Shown here in pieces: positions 1 through 7,947 of a stretch of DNA of 64,000 nucleotides. Position 1 is the stretch's first letter; each line of letters begins with the position of its first letter. Source of the DNA: a virus. The notes below the pieces were generated by a model, which was given only the letters and a program-made list of their open reading frames with translations, was not told the origin of the DNA and ran no database searches. Both the position numbers and the translations under genes were made by a program. Location: positions 1 to 64,000 of the IMG/VR virus record IMGVR_UViG_3300023184_003735; one strand, 5' to 3'.

Positions 1-7
1 AGTAGAT

Positions 8-14
8 TCTCCTT
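8..14 (-). promoter_or_regulatory. Ribosome binding site of an off-window gene
   Basis: The minus strand reads AAGGAGA here, overlapping the stop codon of the prohead protease gene. This is a strong Shine-Dalgarno for the next minus-strand gene, whose start codon lies beyond the window edge. In T4-like phages that gene is usually the scaffold protein gp22; this identity is inferred only from gene order. Confidence 0.6.
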
Positions 15-648
15 AGATCTTGAGTTCTCGAATGAGTTTTACAACTTCATTTTTGAGATACTTCTGCACTTTGTTGTCTTCGCCCGCTTCCTTGGCTACC
101 TCTAACAGTCTATGACCGTACTTCATGTTCATGAGACTTTCATATATTGCTTTAGGGTATGCATTGGGTGCGCTGGGTTGAGCAACCACATCTATAGTGA
201 CTATTTCGAAGTCACTTACATGTCCTGTTCTGTCGTCGACGTTGCCGCTGCCACGACTTGAAACTCCTAATTTCACACCAGATGTCAACAACGTCTTGAT
301 CAACTCGCCCATGGGGGTTGGTAAAATCTTTAGTTTGCCACATCCAGCATCGCCATCCATCCACATACCCTCAACGCTGTGACACACACGGTCTAGATTA
401 ATTTTCAAATCATCCGGGTGATCCACTTCACCTAACACTGAGTTACCGCTTTTGATTTGCTCATTAATTGTGTTAACTGCCTTGCTGATTTCGTGCATTG
501 GATAAACGCGGTCATTTGCATTGCGCTTGTTGCCTTCAATACAAATACCTTTTAAATAGAGGTGCTTACCTTGGCCATCAGGTCCTGATTCTTCTAGAAC
601 CTGGATGTTGGCTTGATTAAAAGTAAGTTGTTCTCTTAGCGTTTTCAT
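13..648 (-). CDS. 21: Prohead core protease, T4 gp21-like
   Basis: This 211-residue protein matches the T4 gp21 prohead protease family (serine peptidase, family S77-like), which cleaves scaffold and capsid proteins inside the prohead during maturation. Visible family features are the N-terminal segment with GICIEGNKRNANDRVYP, a GEVDHPDD segment carrying the likely catalytic histidine (about residue 77), and the LGVSSRGSG segment (about residues 127-135) carrying the likely nucleophilic serine, followed by a DVVAQPSAP motif. Its length is close to T4 gp21 (212 residues). It starts 3 nt after the stop of the upstream gp67-like gene, so the two are probably cotranscribed. Position next to the portal gene matches the T4 order 20-67-68-21. 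Confidence 0.9.
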   Translation of the reverse strand: MKTLREQLTFNQANIQVLEESGPDGQGKHLYLKGICIEGNKRNANDRVYPMHEISKAVNTINEQIKSGNSVLGEVDHPDDLKINLDRVCHSVEGMWMDGDAGCGKLKILPTPMGELIKTLLTSGVKLGVSSRGSGNVDDRTGHVSDFEIVTIDVVAQPSAPNAYPKAIYESLMNMKYGHRLLEVAKEAGEDNKVQKYLKNEVVKLIRELKI

Positions 649-651
649 GTA

Positions 652-1497
652 TTAACTGCGAGCAACTGGGCTCTTTGTGTTAACGCCTGTTGCTTGTGCC
701 AAGTGTGGCTTGGTTGCTGGGCTTGGTTTTTGCGAACCTTGTGCTGGTGTATTACCAACTTTGCCAATCAACTCTTTAGTTTGGTTGCTGTAAGCGCCGG
801 CTGCATCATGCTTGCCGCCACCTTCGCCACCAGCGTGTACTGGCTTGACTGTGTTACCAATTGGGCCTTTTGCGCCAGCATTAGCTGCCACAGTAGATTT
901 CTTGTTAACTCCGCCTTCTTCAGATGTAACTGGCTTTGGAGCGGCTTTCAATGAAATTGCTTCCATCATTTCGCCTGTGTCATCCATTTCAATAGCGTCG
1001 CCACCTTCATCTGGACCAAATCCGTCGCCGTCACCCATGTCGTCACCGCCCATTAGGTCTTCAAATTCGGCCATTAACTGGTCCAATTTGTCTTCTAAAT
1101 TAAGGATGTCGTCTTTAGATGCTGGCTCGCCACCACCTTCGTCATGCATGTCTTCAATGTCATGAGTAAGATCATCACCGGCTTCTTCAGCGCCGTCATC
1201 AAACTCTGCGTCTGATTCTTCGCCTTCCATGCTCATGTCTTGCTCTTCATCGGCTTCGATGTTGTCAATCAAGTTGTCACTAGCGTCACCGCCCATGGCG
1301 TCTTCATCAAGGTCTTCTTCTTCGGACTCGTCAAGTTCTTCCTCAGCAGACTCGTCAAGGTCTTCTTCGGCTTCTTCTTGCATCAAGTTCTCGTAAATCT
1401 CACGACTCTTGGCCACAACGATGTCATGGAAAAGTTCGCGAGCTTTTGCTTCTTCATCATTGATCACGTATTCGATCAATTGTTCAAATCTGTTCAT
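652..1497 (-). CDS. 67: Prohead core (scaffold) protein, T4 gp67-like, extended
   Basis: The protein has 281 residues. The N-terminal 45 residues (NDEEAKARELFHDIVVAKSR region) resemble the start of T4 gp67, a small acidic internal core protein cleaved by gp21. Residues about 40-175 are extremely acidic (runs of E and D), also like gp67. Unlike T4 gp67 (about 80 residues) the protein continues with a Gly/Ala/Lys/Pro-rich, low-complexity tail of about 100 residues (TSEEGG, NKKSTVAANAGAKG, KPSPATKPH), probably disordered. It lies between the portal and the protease, the expected place. It has a good Shine-Dalgarno (AGGAG) 7 nt before the ATG and a late-promoter match further upstream. The family call rests on the N-terminus, acidity and synteny. 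Confidence 0.7.
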   Translation of the reverse strand: MNRFEQLIEYVINDEEAKARELFHDIVVAKSREIYENLMQEEAEEDLDESAEEELDESEEEDLDEDAMGGDASDNLIDNIEADEEQDMSMEGEESDAEFDDGAEEAGDDLTHDIEDMHDEGGGEPASKDDILNLEDKLDQLMAEFEDLMGGDDMGDGDGFGPDEGGDAIEMDDTGEMMEAISLKAAPKPVTSEEGGVNKKSTVAANAGAKGPIGNTVKPVHAGGEGGGKHDAAGAYSNQTKELIGKVGNTPAQGSQKPSPATKPHLAQATGVNTKSPVARS

Positions 1498-1504
1498 AAG
1501 GAAA

Positions 1505-1509
1505 CTCCT
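1505..1509 (-). promoter_or_regulatory. Shine-Dalgarno of the gp67-like gene
   Basis: The minus strand reads AGGAG, 7 nt before the ATG at 1497. It supports this start and marks the gene as one of those in the window with a normal leader. Confidence 0.7.
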
Positions 1510-1528
1510 ATAGGTTAAAGTGTAATGC

Positions 1529-1536
1529 TATTTACA
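1529..1536 (-). promoter_or_regulatory. T4-type late promoter (TGTAAATA)
   Basis: The minus strand reads TGTAAATA, 31 nt upstream of the gp67-like start codon, in the only sizeable gap of this operon (1498-1582). It matches the T4 late consensus TATAAATA at 7 of 8 positions. It leaves room for a leader carrying the AGGAG Shine-Dalgarno. Confidence 0.5.
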
Positions 1537-1582
1537 CACTAGGAGAAAAAGACGCGGTTTATGGGGTCAAAATGACGATAAA

Positions 1583-1804
1583 TTACATCGCCGGTGCTTC
1601 TGGGGCAGGTGCATACTGTTGACGCACCAATTTGAGTTTTTCTTTGTATTCAACTGTGCGTACATCATTCATCTTGCGCAGTTTGTTCAACTGACGTAGA
1701 GTTAGATGCGTTTTACGCAGATCGCCCAGTTGTGTTTGGCTGTTGTCTTGTGCTAGATCCTGATAGGCTTCAGGATCTTTGTGCCAAAATTCATTTAATA
1801 TCAT
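1583..1804 (-). CDS. Small unknown protein between portal and prohead core genes
   Basis: This 73-residue protein starts MILNEFWHKDPEAYQDLAQD and has a charged, probably helical middle (DLRKTHLTLRQLNKLRKMNDVRTVEYKEKLKLVRQQY) and a short Pro/Ala tail. I do not recognise a named family. Its position just downstream of the portal gene corresponds to the slot where T4 has small prohead core genes (67/68), and aquatic T4-like phages often have a similar small helical gene here. A role in the prohead core is inference from position only. The start codon has no visible Shine-Dalgarno, but a late-promoter match ends 5 nt upstream, so the mRNA may be leaderless. Confidence 0.65.
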   Translation of the reverse strand: MILNEFWHKDPEAYQDLAQDNSQTQLGDLRKTHLTLRQLNKLRKMNDVRTVEYKEKLKLVRQQYAPAPEAPAM

Positions 1805-1809
1805 ATGAA

Positions 1810-1817
1810 TATTTATG
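1810..1817 (-). promoter_or_regulatory. T4-type late promoter (CATAAATA), leaderless spacing
   Basis: The minus strand reads CATAAATA with only 5 nt between it and the ATG at 1804. It overlaps the last codons of the portal gene. If transcription starts about 6 nt after the motif, as at T4 late promoters, the first base would be at or next to the start codon. Confidence 0.45.
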
Positions 1818-3597
1818 CTGGAGGGGCGCCTGCGCCACCTACGCCTCCGGGCACTACAGGACCACCAGGTGCTGATCCCACTTCAGGAGTACCCACGCCT
1901 GCTGGCTCCATTTGCCCGATTTCTTCGCCAGTCTCAATGTCCGTTTGCATAGCACCTGGACTAATGCCCACAGCACGTAGATCACTACCAGCAACCTTGA
2001 GTTCTGGATTGTCACGTTCTTCGCGCCACATGTCTTCGTTGTCTTTGATTTCACCTTCGGTCAAGCCCAAGAATCGTTCAAGCAAAAAGCGTTTTGACAT
2101 ATAAGGCAAGGGTTCCAACTGCATAAACGCTTGTATGCGTGTGTTATCCAGTTCACTTTGACGATAACTGGCAAAGTTTTGAGGCGCATTAAAGCCCAGA
2201 CTAAACAGTCCCGAGTCTATGTTAAACCCACGCCACTTCAAGAACATCTTGAATTCGTCGTCAAGTTTTTGTGCAATCAAGGCCTGTAAACGTTCACAAT
2301 ACTGGTTGAATCTGTACTCTTGTATAAGGGCTGTGCCTACTTTTCCGTCGCTTAAAGCACGGTCTGAGTCGTCTGGACCAGTGGGCAAATAACTGCTAGG
2401 CACACGCAAACCACGTGCCATTTTGTTGTTAAAGTACTTTAAATCGTCAATTTCGCCTAGATTTGCGCCACCTTGGAGCACATCTACTGAACTGCCGCGA
2501 CCGTCTTGTCCTTGGGGAAAGAAGTAATCTTCGTTGATGCTTAACGGATTATAACTTGAATCCATCATGTTTTGTCCGCCACCTGTCATGGTAGGGATTC
2601 TACGTTGATGCATTTCATTTTTAACACGTTCCACAAACTGCATGGCCAAGTGGCTAGGCATGTTGCCCACGTCAATTTTAAACACTCTGCGCTCAGGAGC
2701 ACGACTCACACGATAGATAAGAATAGCATCTTCCAGCAGTTCTTTCTGTTTGTAAACTTTGTAAATTTGTTCTAGTATACTACGTCCAAAAGGCCAGAAC
2801 ACATCCAAGCCTTCGTTCAAACTGCAATGCACCACGTGCTTGGCATCTATTGTGGCTTCGTTCATGGCCTGCATAAAGCGACTGTTGCCCACGCCACCAC
2901 CTGTGCCTCCGTTGGGCATGGTGTAGTTACTACTGCCTGATATGGTACCTGTTACAGGATTAGTCATGTAGTCTGTAGTGGTCTTGGCTGCCACAGTCAT
3001 GTTTTGAAAGTTGGGGTTGATGTCACGAATCACATACTGCTCAGGACGTTTGCCTTCTGATTCGTTCACAATAATACGCATGATCTTGCTCATGTCAACC
3101 CAGTACATTTCAAATGTTTCTGGATCACGCACAAACACTTGATCGCCATACTTGATGGTGTTGCGAAACAGTTTAAAAATGCGTTGGTCTAGTTTGTTTA
3201 GTTTGACCCACTGTTGCATCTGCTTCTTGATAATCTCAATTTCGTGATCAGTAGGCTTGTCGTTGTATTTTACATCAAACGGTGTGCCGTTTGTTTCACT
3301 CAGTTGTGTGGAGAACTCAGCAATGATGTCTAGACAGGCATTGACTTCTGAGTCCATGTCCATGTTTTCGTACTGGTTGTAACGTTCCACACGATTTGGG
3401 TGTCCAGAGTAAACTTCTGGTAAGCGTGATGCATAGTTGCGAAACACAAAGTCTGCTTGTGTTGAACCGCCGTTGCCATCGTTCCGGGGGTAGTTTGGTA
3501 AACCAAATTGGTTTGATCCCGAAATAGGACTTTGTACTCCAGAGTTGTCTGCAACCTTGAAATACTTGCGCCAGGAACCTTGTTGTTTATCTGCCAT
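1813..3597 (-). CDS. 20: Portal vertex protein, T4 gp20-like
   Basis: The 594-residue protein is a clear gp20 portal homologue. The portal forms a dodecameric ring at one capsid vertex through which DNA is packaged and ejected, and to which the neck binds. Recognisable blocks include YSGHPNRVERYNQYENMD (about residues 59-76), MDSEVNACLDIIAEFSTQ, the stem/crown region around EQIYKVYKQKELLEDAILIYR and RAPERRVF (about 295), MHQRRIPTMTGGG, and the strongly conserved NEDYFFPQG...LPGGANLGEI-type block followed by RVPSSYLPTGPDDSD. It is somewhat longer than T4 gp20 (524) because of a Gly/Ser-rich insertion near residues 215-240 and a Pro/Gly-rich C-terminus. No Shine-Dalgarno precedes the ATG; a late-promoter match lies 7 nt upstream. 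Confidence 0.95.
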   Translation of the reverse strand: MADKQQGSWRKYFKVADNSGVQSPISGSNQFGLPNYPRNDGNGGSTQADFVFRNYASRLPEVYSGHPNRVERYNQYENMDMDSEVNACLDIIAEFSTQLSETNGTPFDVKYNDKPTDHEIEIIKKQMQQWVKLNKLDQRIFKLFRNTIKYGDQVFVRDPETFEMYWVDMSKIMRIIVNESEGKRPEQYVIRDINPNFQNMTVAAKTTTDYMTNPVTGTISGSSNYTMPNGGTGGGVGNSRFMQAMNEATIDAKHVVHCSLNEGLDVFWPFGRSILEQIYKVYKQKELLEDAILIYRVSRAPERRVFKIDVGNMPSHLAMQFVERVKNEMHQRRIPTMTGGGQNMMDSSYNPLSINEDYFFPQGQDGRGSSVDVLQGGANLGEIDDLKYFNNKMARGLRVPSSYLPTGPDDSDRALSDGKVGTALIQEYRFNQYCERLQALIAQKLDDEFKMFLKWRGFNIDSGLFSLGFNAPQNFASYRQSELDNTRIQAFMQLEPLPYMSKRFLLERFLGLTEGEIKDNEDMWREERDNPELKVAGSDLRAVGISPGAMQTDIETGEEIGQMEPAGVGTPEVGSAPGGPVVPGGVGGAGAPPA

Positions 3598-3604
3598 AGT
3601 AGTT

Positions 3605-3612
3605 TATTTACC
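3605..3612 (-). promoter_or_regulatory. T4-type late promoter (GGTAAATA), leaderless spacing
   Basis: The minus strand reads GGTAAATA, 7 nt before the portal ATG at 3597, with no Shine-Dalgarno between. It is the same octamer as at 15198 and 43206 on the plus strand. The expected mRNA leader would be about 2 nt. Confidence 0.45.
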
Positions 3613-3616
3613 GTGT

Positions 3617-6346
3617 TTATGATTGCATACGCAACATCTTGCTGGAGATATCATTACCGTTCTTTTGTGCTCGAACCAATTCATCTAGTATGTCCACTTG
3701 TTTGCCCATCATTGATGCCATGTTTTCAAATAGTTTTACAAAATTTCCGCCACCGTTGTTTAAGGGAATCACTGCTTCTTCGCCGTGTAGTGTGGCTGGG
3801 TATCCACTGTTGGGCCCAACTGCTACTCCACCATCACTGAGTTTTATATCTCCGCCTTCATTGGCGGCCACACTAAAGTGCATGGCATCCTTGATCGATG
3901 CCCAGTTGCCGCCCCAGCCCAGACCCATTTGTCTTGCAATGGTAGAAATGTTTTCTGGCAGATCAGTAATGAGTTGTCCTCCCATGGGATTTGATCCTGG
4001 GTTGATATCAATTGCTCCGCCGTGTGCATGGACACTTTTTACTCCGGGTTTGCCTCGAACATCACGATCAACATAGCCACCGAGACTGTTGATTTCATAA
4101 CCGATTGAATCAAGATAATCAATCAAGCCCTGGAATCGTGGTGCATATTCTGCATTGACTTCTGCCGATTTACCAGTTTTGCTACGCACAGTTGCCAGCT
4201 TAGGAGGACCTTTAAGTCCTTGCCCGCCACTGCCCACCGCCTCGTGCGGCTCAGGGCCCTTGAGTCCCAATCCTCCACCACCGCCAAATCCGCCGCCCAT
4301 GGCTCCTCCACCACCGCCAAATCCGCCGCCCATGGATCTTGACGCTACTGCACTTTTACGGAAGGCTGCGGCTGCCTCAGCACCAACTGATTTTTCAATT
4401 ATCTGTGCTGTTTCTTCCAGTGCTTTGTTTTGTTCTTCCAACAAGTCAACTTCTTGTTCCATCAAGTCTGTTTTTAACTTGATGTACTTTGCATTGAGGT
4501 TGTTGAAATCTCTAGTGCGCTTGACATCTACGTCTGTGAGTTTGGTCAGCGTTTCTGTGTCTTTCAACATCCGCTTGACATAGTTGCCCATGTCATCTTG
4601 ATAGCCTTCAGTTTCTTTCACTGTGTTGAGCGAACTGCCTGTGCTGGCCGAGTTCAACAAATCTTCAATACCACTCATTTTGTTGGCGCCGCTCAATTTG
4701 TCCATGGGAATAATGGCTTCTGTACCGTGCATTAGCACAGGATATCCTGATGTTGGGCCTTTAAACACACCGCCATCTGCACCGCTCAACTGACCAAAGT
4801 CCATGCCTTGTTCCGTGGTCAATGGTTCATTGGTCATGATTTTTTCTGCGCCGGGGCCATGATCATGTGCTAAATTGTACAATGCTTCAGCAGCCGCCAC
4901 ACTGGCCCGAGCCACTTTCTCCATGGCTTTTTGTGCAGGAGTAATGCCTTCTGATATGAAGTTGGTCATGGCAATGTTGGCATTGATCTGAGTTTGAATT
5001 AATTTTGTTTGACCTTCTAACCATTCGTCTTCTGCTTTGCCGCCTTCGACACCTTGAGCCAATTGATCTTTATGGATCTTGTCCATTTGCTTTTCAAAGC
5101 CTTGCTCACCAGCAATTTGTAATTTCCTACTGGCGGCAAAATCCAACAAGAAACTGTTGGCTATATTCAACTTTCCATAGGCCACGCCCAAGGTATCATT
5201 GGTTCGGCCTATAGAATTGGCAAAACTCTGCATGCCTTGGATGGGGTTTTTGGTTCCTGCAATTACTTCCTGTATGTCGCGCAGGGCTTGTCCTTGAGTG
5301 CTTTGATACAGTTTTTGTGCATCTTCATTGACTAGATTTCCAGTGGCCAGGGCCTTGACACTCTTGCCCAGTTCAGGGGTCACTGCATTGGCCATGTCAA
5401 ACAGGTCCATAAGACGTTTTGCCCCGTCCTTATCACCTTTCAATTGCAATTCTCTGACCGTGGCAGCAAACTGTTGATCCAGCAGGGCATCTTCACGTGC
5501 TTTTTCAGTTTCTTTGCGTGTTTGACCTGTGAGTTTTGTGAGTGCATCTTGTTCGACCAGGTAGGCTCTTGCACCCTGTGCCAATTGATCCACAGTCATC
5601 TTTTGTGCATTGCCCAATCGTGTCTGTGTTCTTAGATAACCGGCTGTGCCTTCTGCAATGTCTTTGGGCAACATTCCCATTGCCAGAAAACCTTTTTGTG
5701 CTGGCTTCATGGCCTCGTTGATGTCTTCAAACGCCTGACGTCCTTTGAACACTGACCCGCCCATGAGTGCAAGGTCTCGGCTATTTTCACTTACAATTTG
5801 TACATAGTCGTTGAGTTCGTCCATGGACAGACCCAATTTTTGTGCACCGTCCTTGAGTCCACGCATGCCATCACTGGCAGCGGCTCCTGATTTGGCCATG
5901 CCTTGAAATCCAGCATACAACTTGTCGGCCATCTCATTGGCGGCCTGGCCATACTTGATCAATGCACCTGTGGCCAAGGTAAGACCAGCAATCAGACCTT
6001 TGATCAGTATTCCACCTGGTATGAGCAAGGCCAGTGCAGTGCCCGCGGCTGTGGCCGCAGTGGTCAGTTCGTCTAAAGCACTGTTAAAGGCTGCGGCACC
6101 TTTTTTGCCGTCCAGCATGGCTTTGCCAGCTGCTATGCCTGCGGAAGCCAATGCCCCTACTGCATCTGCGCCTTTTTTGGTACCAGCAGTGAAGTTGTCA
6201 ATACCATATTTGGACTTCATCTCTGCATCTTTTGTCTGTTCAGCAGTTTCACGAGTGACTTTTCCAAACAACGCAAGATCACGCTGTACTGCAGCCATTG
6301 CTTCAGTTAGTTGTCGCTGTGCGTCTGAGATATTTTCTTCTGCCAT
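3617..6346 (-). CDS. Tail tape-measure protein with M15-type peptidase domain
   Basis: This 909-residue protein has tape-measure features: a charged, helical N-terminal half, a strongly hydrophobic segment at about residues 95-130 (ALALLIPGGILIKGLIAGL) and two copies of the tape-measure motif with a G-P-x-SGYP core and H-G-x-EA(I/V)IP (about residues 525-545 and 838-855). Between them lies a Gly-rich linker (two FGGGGG runs) and, at about residues 733-826, a domain like VanY/D,D-carboxypeptidase M15 enzymes. It contains SVHAHGGAIDIN (His near 773, Asp near 778-780) and AMHFSV (His 823), the expected zinc ligands. The protein would set tail length and carry a peptidoglycan-cutting activity into the cell wall. 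Late promoter 24 nt upstream; TAGGT may act as a weak ribosome site. Confidence 0.8.
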   Translation of the reverse strand: MAEENISDAQRQLTEAMAAVQRDLALFGKVTRETAEQTKDAEMKSKYGIDNFTAGTKKGADAVGALASAGIAAGKAMLDGKKGAAAFNSALDELTTAATAAGTALALLIPGGILIKGLIAGLTLATGALIKYGQAANEMADKLYAGFQGMAKSGAAASDGMRGLKDGAQKLGLSMDELNDYVQIVSENSRDLALMGGSVFKGRQAFEDINEAMKPAQKGFLAMGMLPKDIAEGTAGYLRTQTRLGNAQKMTVDQLAQGARAYLVEQDALTKLTGQTRKETEKAREDALLDQQFAATVRELQLKGDKDGAKRLMDLFDMANAVTPELGKSVKALATGNLVNEDAQKLYQSTQGQALRDIQEVIAGTKNPIQGMQSFANSIGRTNDTLGVAYGKLNIANSFLLDFAASRKLQIAGEQGFEKQMDKIHKDQLAQGVEGGKAEDEWLEGQTKLIQTQINANIAMTNFISEGITPAQKAMEKVARASVAAAEALYNLAHDHGPGAEKIMTNEPLTTEQGMDFGQLSGADGGVFKGPTSGYPVLMHGTEAIIPMDKLSGANKMSGIEDLLNSASTGSSLNTVKETEGYQDDMGNYVKRMLKDTETLTKLTDVDVKRTRDFNNLNAKYIKLKTDLMEQEVDLLEEQNKALEETAQIIEKSVGAEAAAAFRKSAVASRSMGGGFGGGGGAMGGGFGGGGGLGLKGPEPHEAVGSGGQGLKGPPKLATVRSKTGKSAEVNAEYAPRFQGLIDYLDSIGYEINSLGGYVDRDVRGKPGVKSVHAHGGAIDINPGSNPMGGQLITDLPENISTIARQMGLGWGGNWASIKDAMHFSVAANEGGDIKLSDGGVAVGPNSGYPATLHGEEAVIPLNNGGGNFVKLFENMASMMGKQVDILDELVRAQKNGNDISSKMLRMQS

Positions 6347-6356
6347 GATTTTTACC

Positions 6357-6364
6357 TATAAGTA
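6357..6364 (+). promoter_or_regulatory. Late promoter variant (TATAAGTA) for the gp26 operon
   Basis: TATAAGTA lies 22 nt before the ATG at 6387 and differs from TATAAATA at one position. It sits back to back with a minus-strand TATAAATA at 6371-6378, so the 40-bp gap between the tape-measure and gp26 genes holds a divergent late-promoter pair. An AGGTGA Shine-Dalgarno follows at 6378-6383. Confidence 0.45.
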
Positions 6365-6370
6365 TAGGTA

Positions 6371-6378
6371 TATTTATA
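6371..6378 (-). promoter_or_regulatory. T4-type late promoter (TATAAATA) for the tape-measure gene
   Basis: The minus strand reads TATAAATA exactly, 24 nt upstream of the tape-measure start codon at 6346. It is one of two perfect consensus matches assigned to genes in the window. Confidence 0.6.
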
Positions 6379-6386
6379 GGTGAAAT

Positions 6387-7232
6387 ATGCCCCAAACTGC
6401 GAACCCGCTAAAACAATTTTTTAGACAACCGGCCATTTATTTGAGCCTGCCTTCAGGCGGCCAATACTGGGACACAAGGGTGCTACAGATACCACAAACA
6501 AAAGAAATACCAGTGTACCCAATGACTGCTATCGATGAAATAACCTATCGAACTCCAGATGCGTTGTTCAACGGACAGGCCGTGGTCAATGTGATCCAAA
6601 GTTGCATTCCTGCAATCAGAGATGCTTGGCAAGTTCCCGGAGTAGATTTAAATGCCATCTTGATTGGTATTAGAATTGCCAGTTACGGACACGAAATGGA
6701 AATGAGCAGTAAATGCCCTTCCTGTGAAGAAGTTAATGATTTTAGTTTAGATTTGCGTACTATATTAGACTCACTTGAGTGCCCAGACTATTCCAAGACC
6801 ATGATCTATGGTGATCTTGAAATTACCTTGTGCCCTATTGCATACAAGCATCAAAATCAAACCAATATTGAACAATACAATCAGCAACGCAGTATTCAAC
6901 AGATTCAAGCTAGTGAAACTTTGACTGATGAACAAAAAATTGAACGCTTGAATCAAGCATTGCAAACAATCACTCAACTCACAATTGAAACTCTCAAATA
7001 TAGTATCGCCAGCATACGTACTCCTGATACTGTTGTGACCGAGTCAGATCATATTCAAGAGTTTCTTGTGAACTGTGATAGAAAATTATACCAAGACGTC
7101 AGAGATCATATCATAAGTTTGCGTGAGCAAAGCGATATCAAACCATTTGATACCACATGCCCCAGTTGTAACCACAAATGGAAGCAAACACTCACCCTGG
7201 ATCAAGCCGCTTTTTTCGGGGTCGCCTCCTAA
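6387..7232 (+). CDS. 26: Baseplate hub subunit, T4 gp26-like, with zinc-ribbon cysteines
   Basis: The protein has 281 residues and resembles the gp26 baseplate hub proteins of T4-like aquatic phages; T4 gp26 itself has 208 residues. The N-terminus (FRQPAIYLSLPSGGQYW, then PVYPMTAIDEITYRTPDALFNGQAVVNVIQSCIP) is typical of this family. Two CxxC pairs are visible, CPSCEEVNDF (about residues 111-120) and TCPSCNHKW (about 260-268), probably forming one zinc-binding site, separated by a helical segment rich in Q and E. It is the first gene of a short late operon, with AGGTGA just before the start. It would assemble into the central hub below the tail tube. Confidence 0.75.
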   Translation: MPQTANPLKQFFRQPAIYLSLPSGGQYWDTRVLQIPQTKEIPVYPMTAIDEITYRTPDALFNGQAVVNVIQSCIPAIRDAWQVPGVDLNAILIGIRIASYGHEMEMSSKCPSCEEVNDFSLDLRTILDSLECPDYSKTMIYGDLEITLCPIAYKHQNQTNIEQYNQQRSIQQIQASETLTDEQKIERLNQALQTITQLTIETLKYSIASIRTPDTVVTESDHIQEFLVNCDRKLYQDVRDHIISLREQSDIKPFDTTCPSCNHKWKQTLTLDQAAFFGVAS

Positions 7233-7447
7233 CATTGCCCACTGAAGAAATCACGTCTATGGTGGACAGCATGGACAAGGAGGCAAATGACATACGTCAA
7301 CAGAGTTTAAAAATGTCCTGGTTCATGAGAGGCGGTGCTTCGTATGACGATGTATTACAAATGAGCAATGTTGAAAGAAAAATGTTAAGTGAACTTATCA
7401 AAGAAAATCTTGAAACAACCAAAACATCTAAATTACCTTTCTTCTAA
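7178..7447 (+). CDS. 51: Small baseplate hub assembly protein, gp51-like
   Basis: This 89-residue frame ends in a segment typical of a small protein that follows gp26 in T4-like aquatic phages and is usually annotated as gp51, the hub assembly catalyst. The recognisable part is MSWFMRGGASYDDVLQMSN and the end ENLETTKTSKLPFF. The ATG at 7178 lies inside the 3' end of gp26 and gives an N-terminus that looks unlike the family (MEANTHPGSS). The TTG near 7235 (LPTEEITSM) or the ATG at 7259 are plausible alternative starts. Its stop is 1 nt past the start of the next gene, so translation is probably coupled. Confidence 0.6.
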   Translation: MEANTHPGSSRFFRGRLLTLPTEEITSMVDSMDKEANDIRQQSLKMSWFMRGGASYDDVLQMSNVERKMLSELIKENLETTKTSKLPFF

Positions 7448-7947
7448 TGGAAATACAACAAGTACAAGCAGATATAGAGTCATGGATTGAGAACTTTGTA
7501 GAAGTTCCACATCCTAGCCTAGGAGGATTTCCACCTTGTCCGTTTGCACGGGCCGCAAGACTCCGACGCACATATGGTGTGTTCTTGGGCACAGATCCAC
7601 TTTATGATCTCAAAAATCGTGCAAGATATGGCATGGGTCAGTACGAAGTTGTTATCTATGCTTACGATCCTTTAGAGTGGTCACACGAACTGTTTGCCAA
7701 CAGCATTGAACTTGCCAACAAGGAAACACTCATACCTAGAGACTTAATAGCCATGGAAGATCACCCTGCTGACCTAGAAATAGTAAACGGAGTGTGTATG
7801 AATCAAGGCACCTATGCACTTGCACTAATACAAGCACTTGGTGATCTCAACATCAAAGCAAAACAAATGGCCTCTCAAGGCTTTTATCACAATTGGCCTG
7901 AAGAATATTTACAAGGCTTGTTCAATCATAGACAGGATCCCAGATGA
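7447..7947 (+). CDS. Unknown protein in the gp26 operon, 166 residues
   Basis: I do not recognise a named family. The protein is a soluble, mixed alpha/beta protein with a notable cluster HPSLGGFPPCPFARAARLR (about residues 23-41) containing a lone Cys flanked by Pro and Arg, then NRARYGMGQYEVVIYAYDP. There is no signal peptide or membrane segment. Its start overlaps the stop of the gp51-like gene by 1 nt, and its end overlaps the next ATG (ATGA), so the three small genes after gp51 form a coupled set. It is not part of the T4 baseplate set and is likely accessory. Confidence 0.65.
   Translation: MEIQQVQADIESWIENFVEVPHPSLGGFPPCPFARAARLRRTYGVFLGTDPLYDLKNRARYGMGQYEVVIYAYDPLEWSHELFANSIELANKETLIPRDLIAMEDHPADLEIVNGVCMNQGTYALALIQALGDLNIKAKQMASQGFYHNWPEEYLQGLFNHRQDPR

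Noticed and set aside
694-1518. Plus-strand reading frames opposite the gp67-like and protease genes
   Set aside because: They are shadows of the minus-strand genes: they encode Cys/Ser/Pro-rich or low-complexity products, have no ribosome sites, and the minus-strand products match known families.
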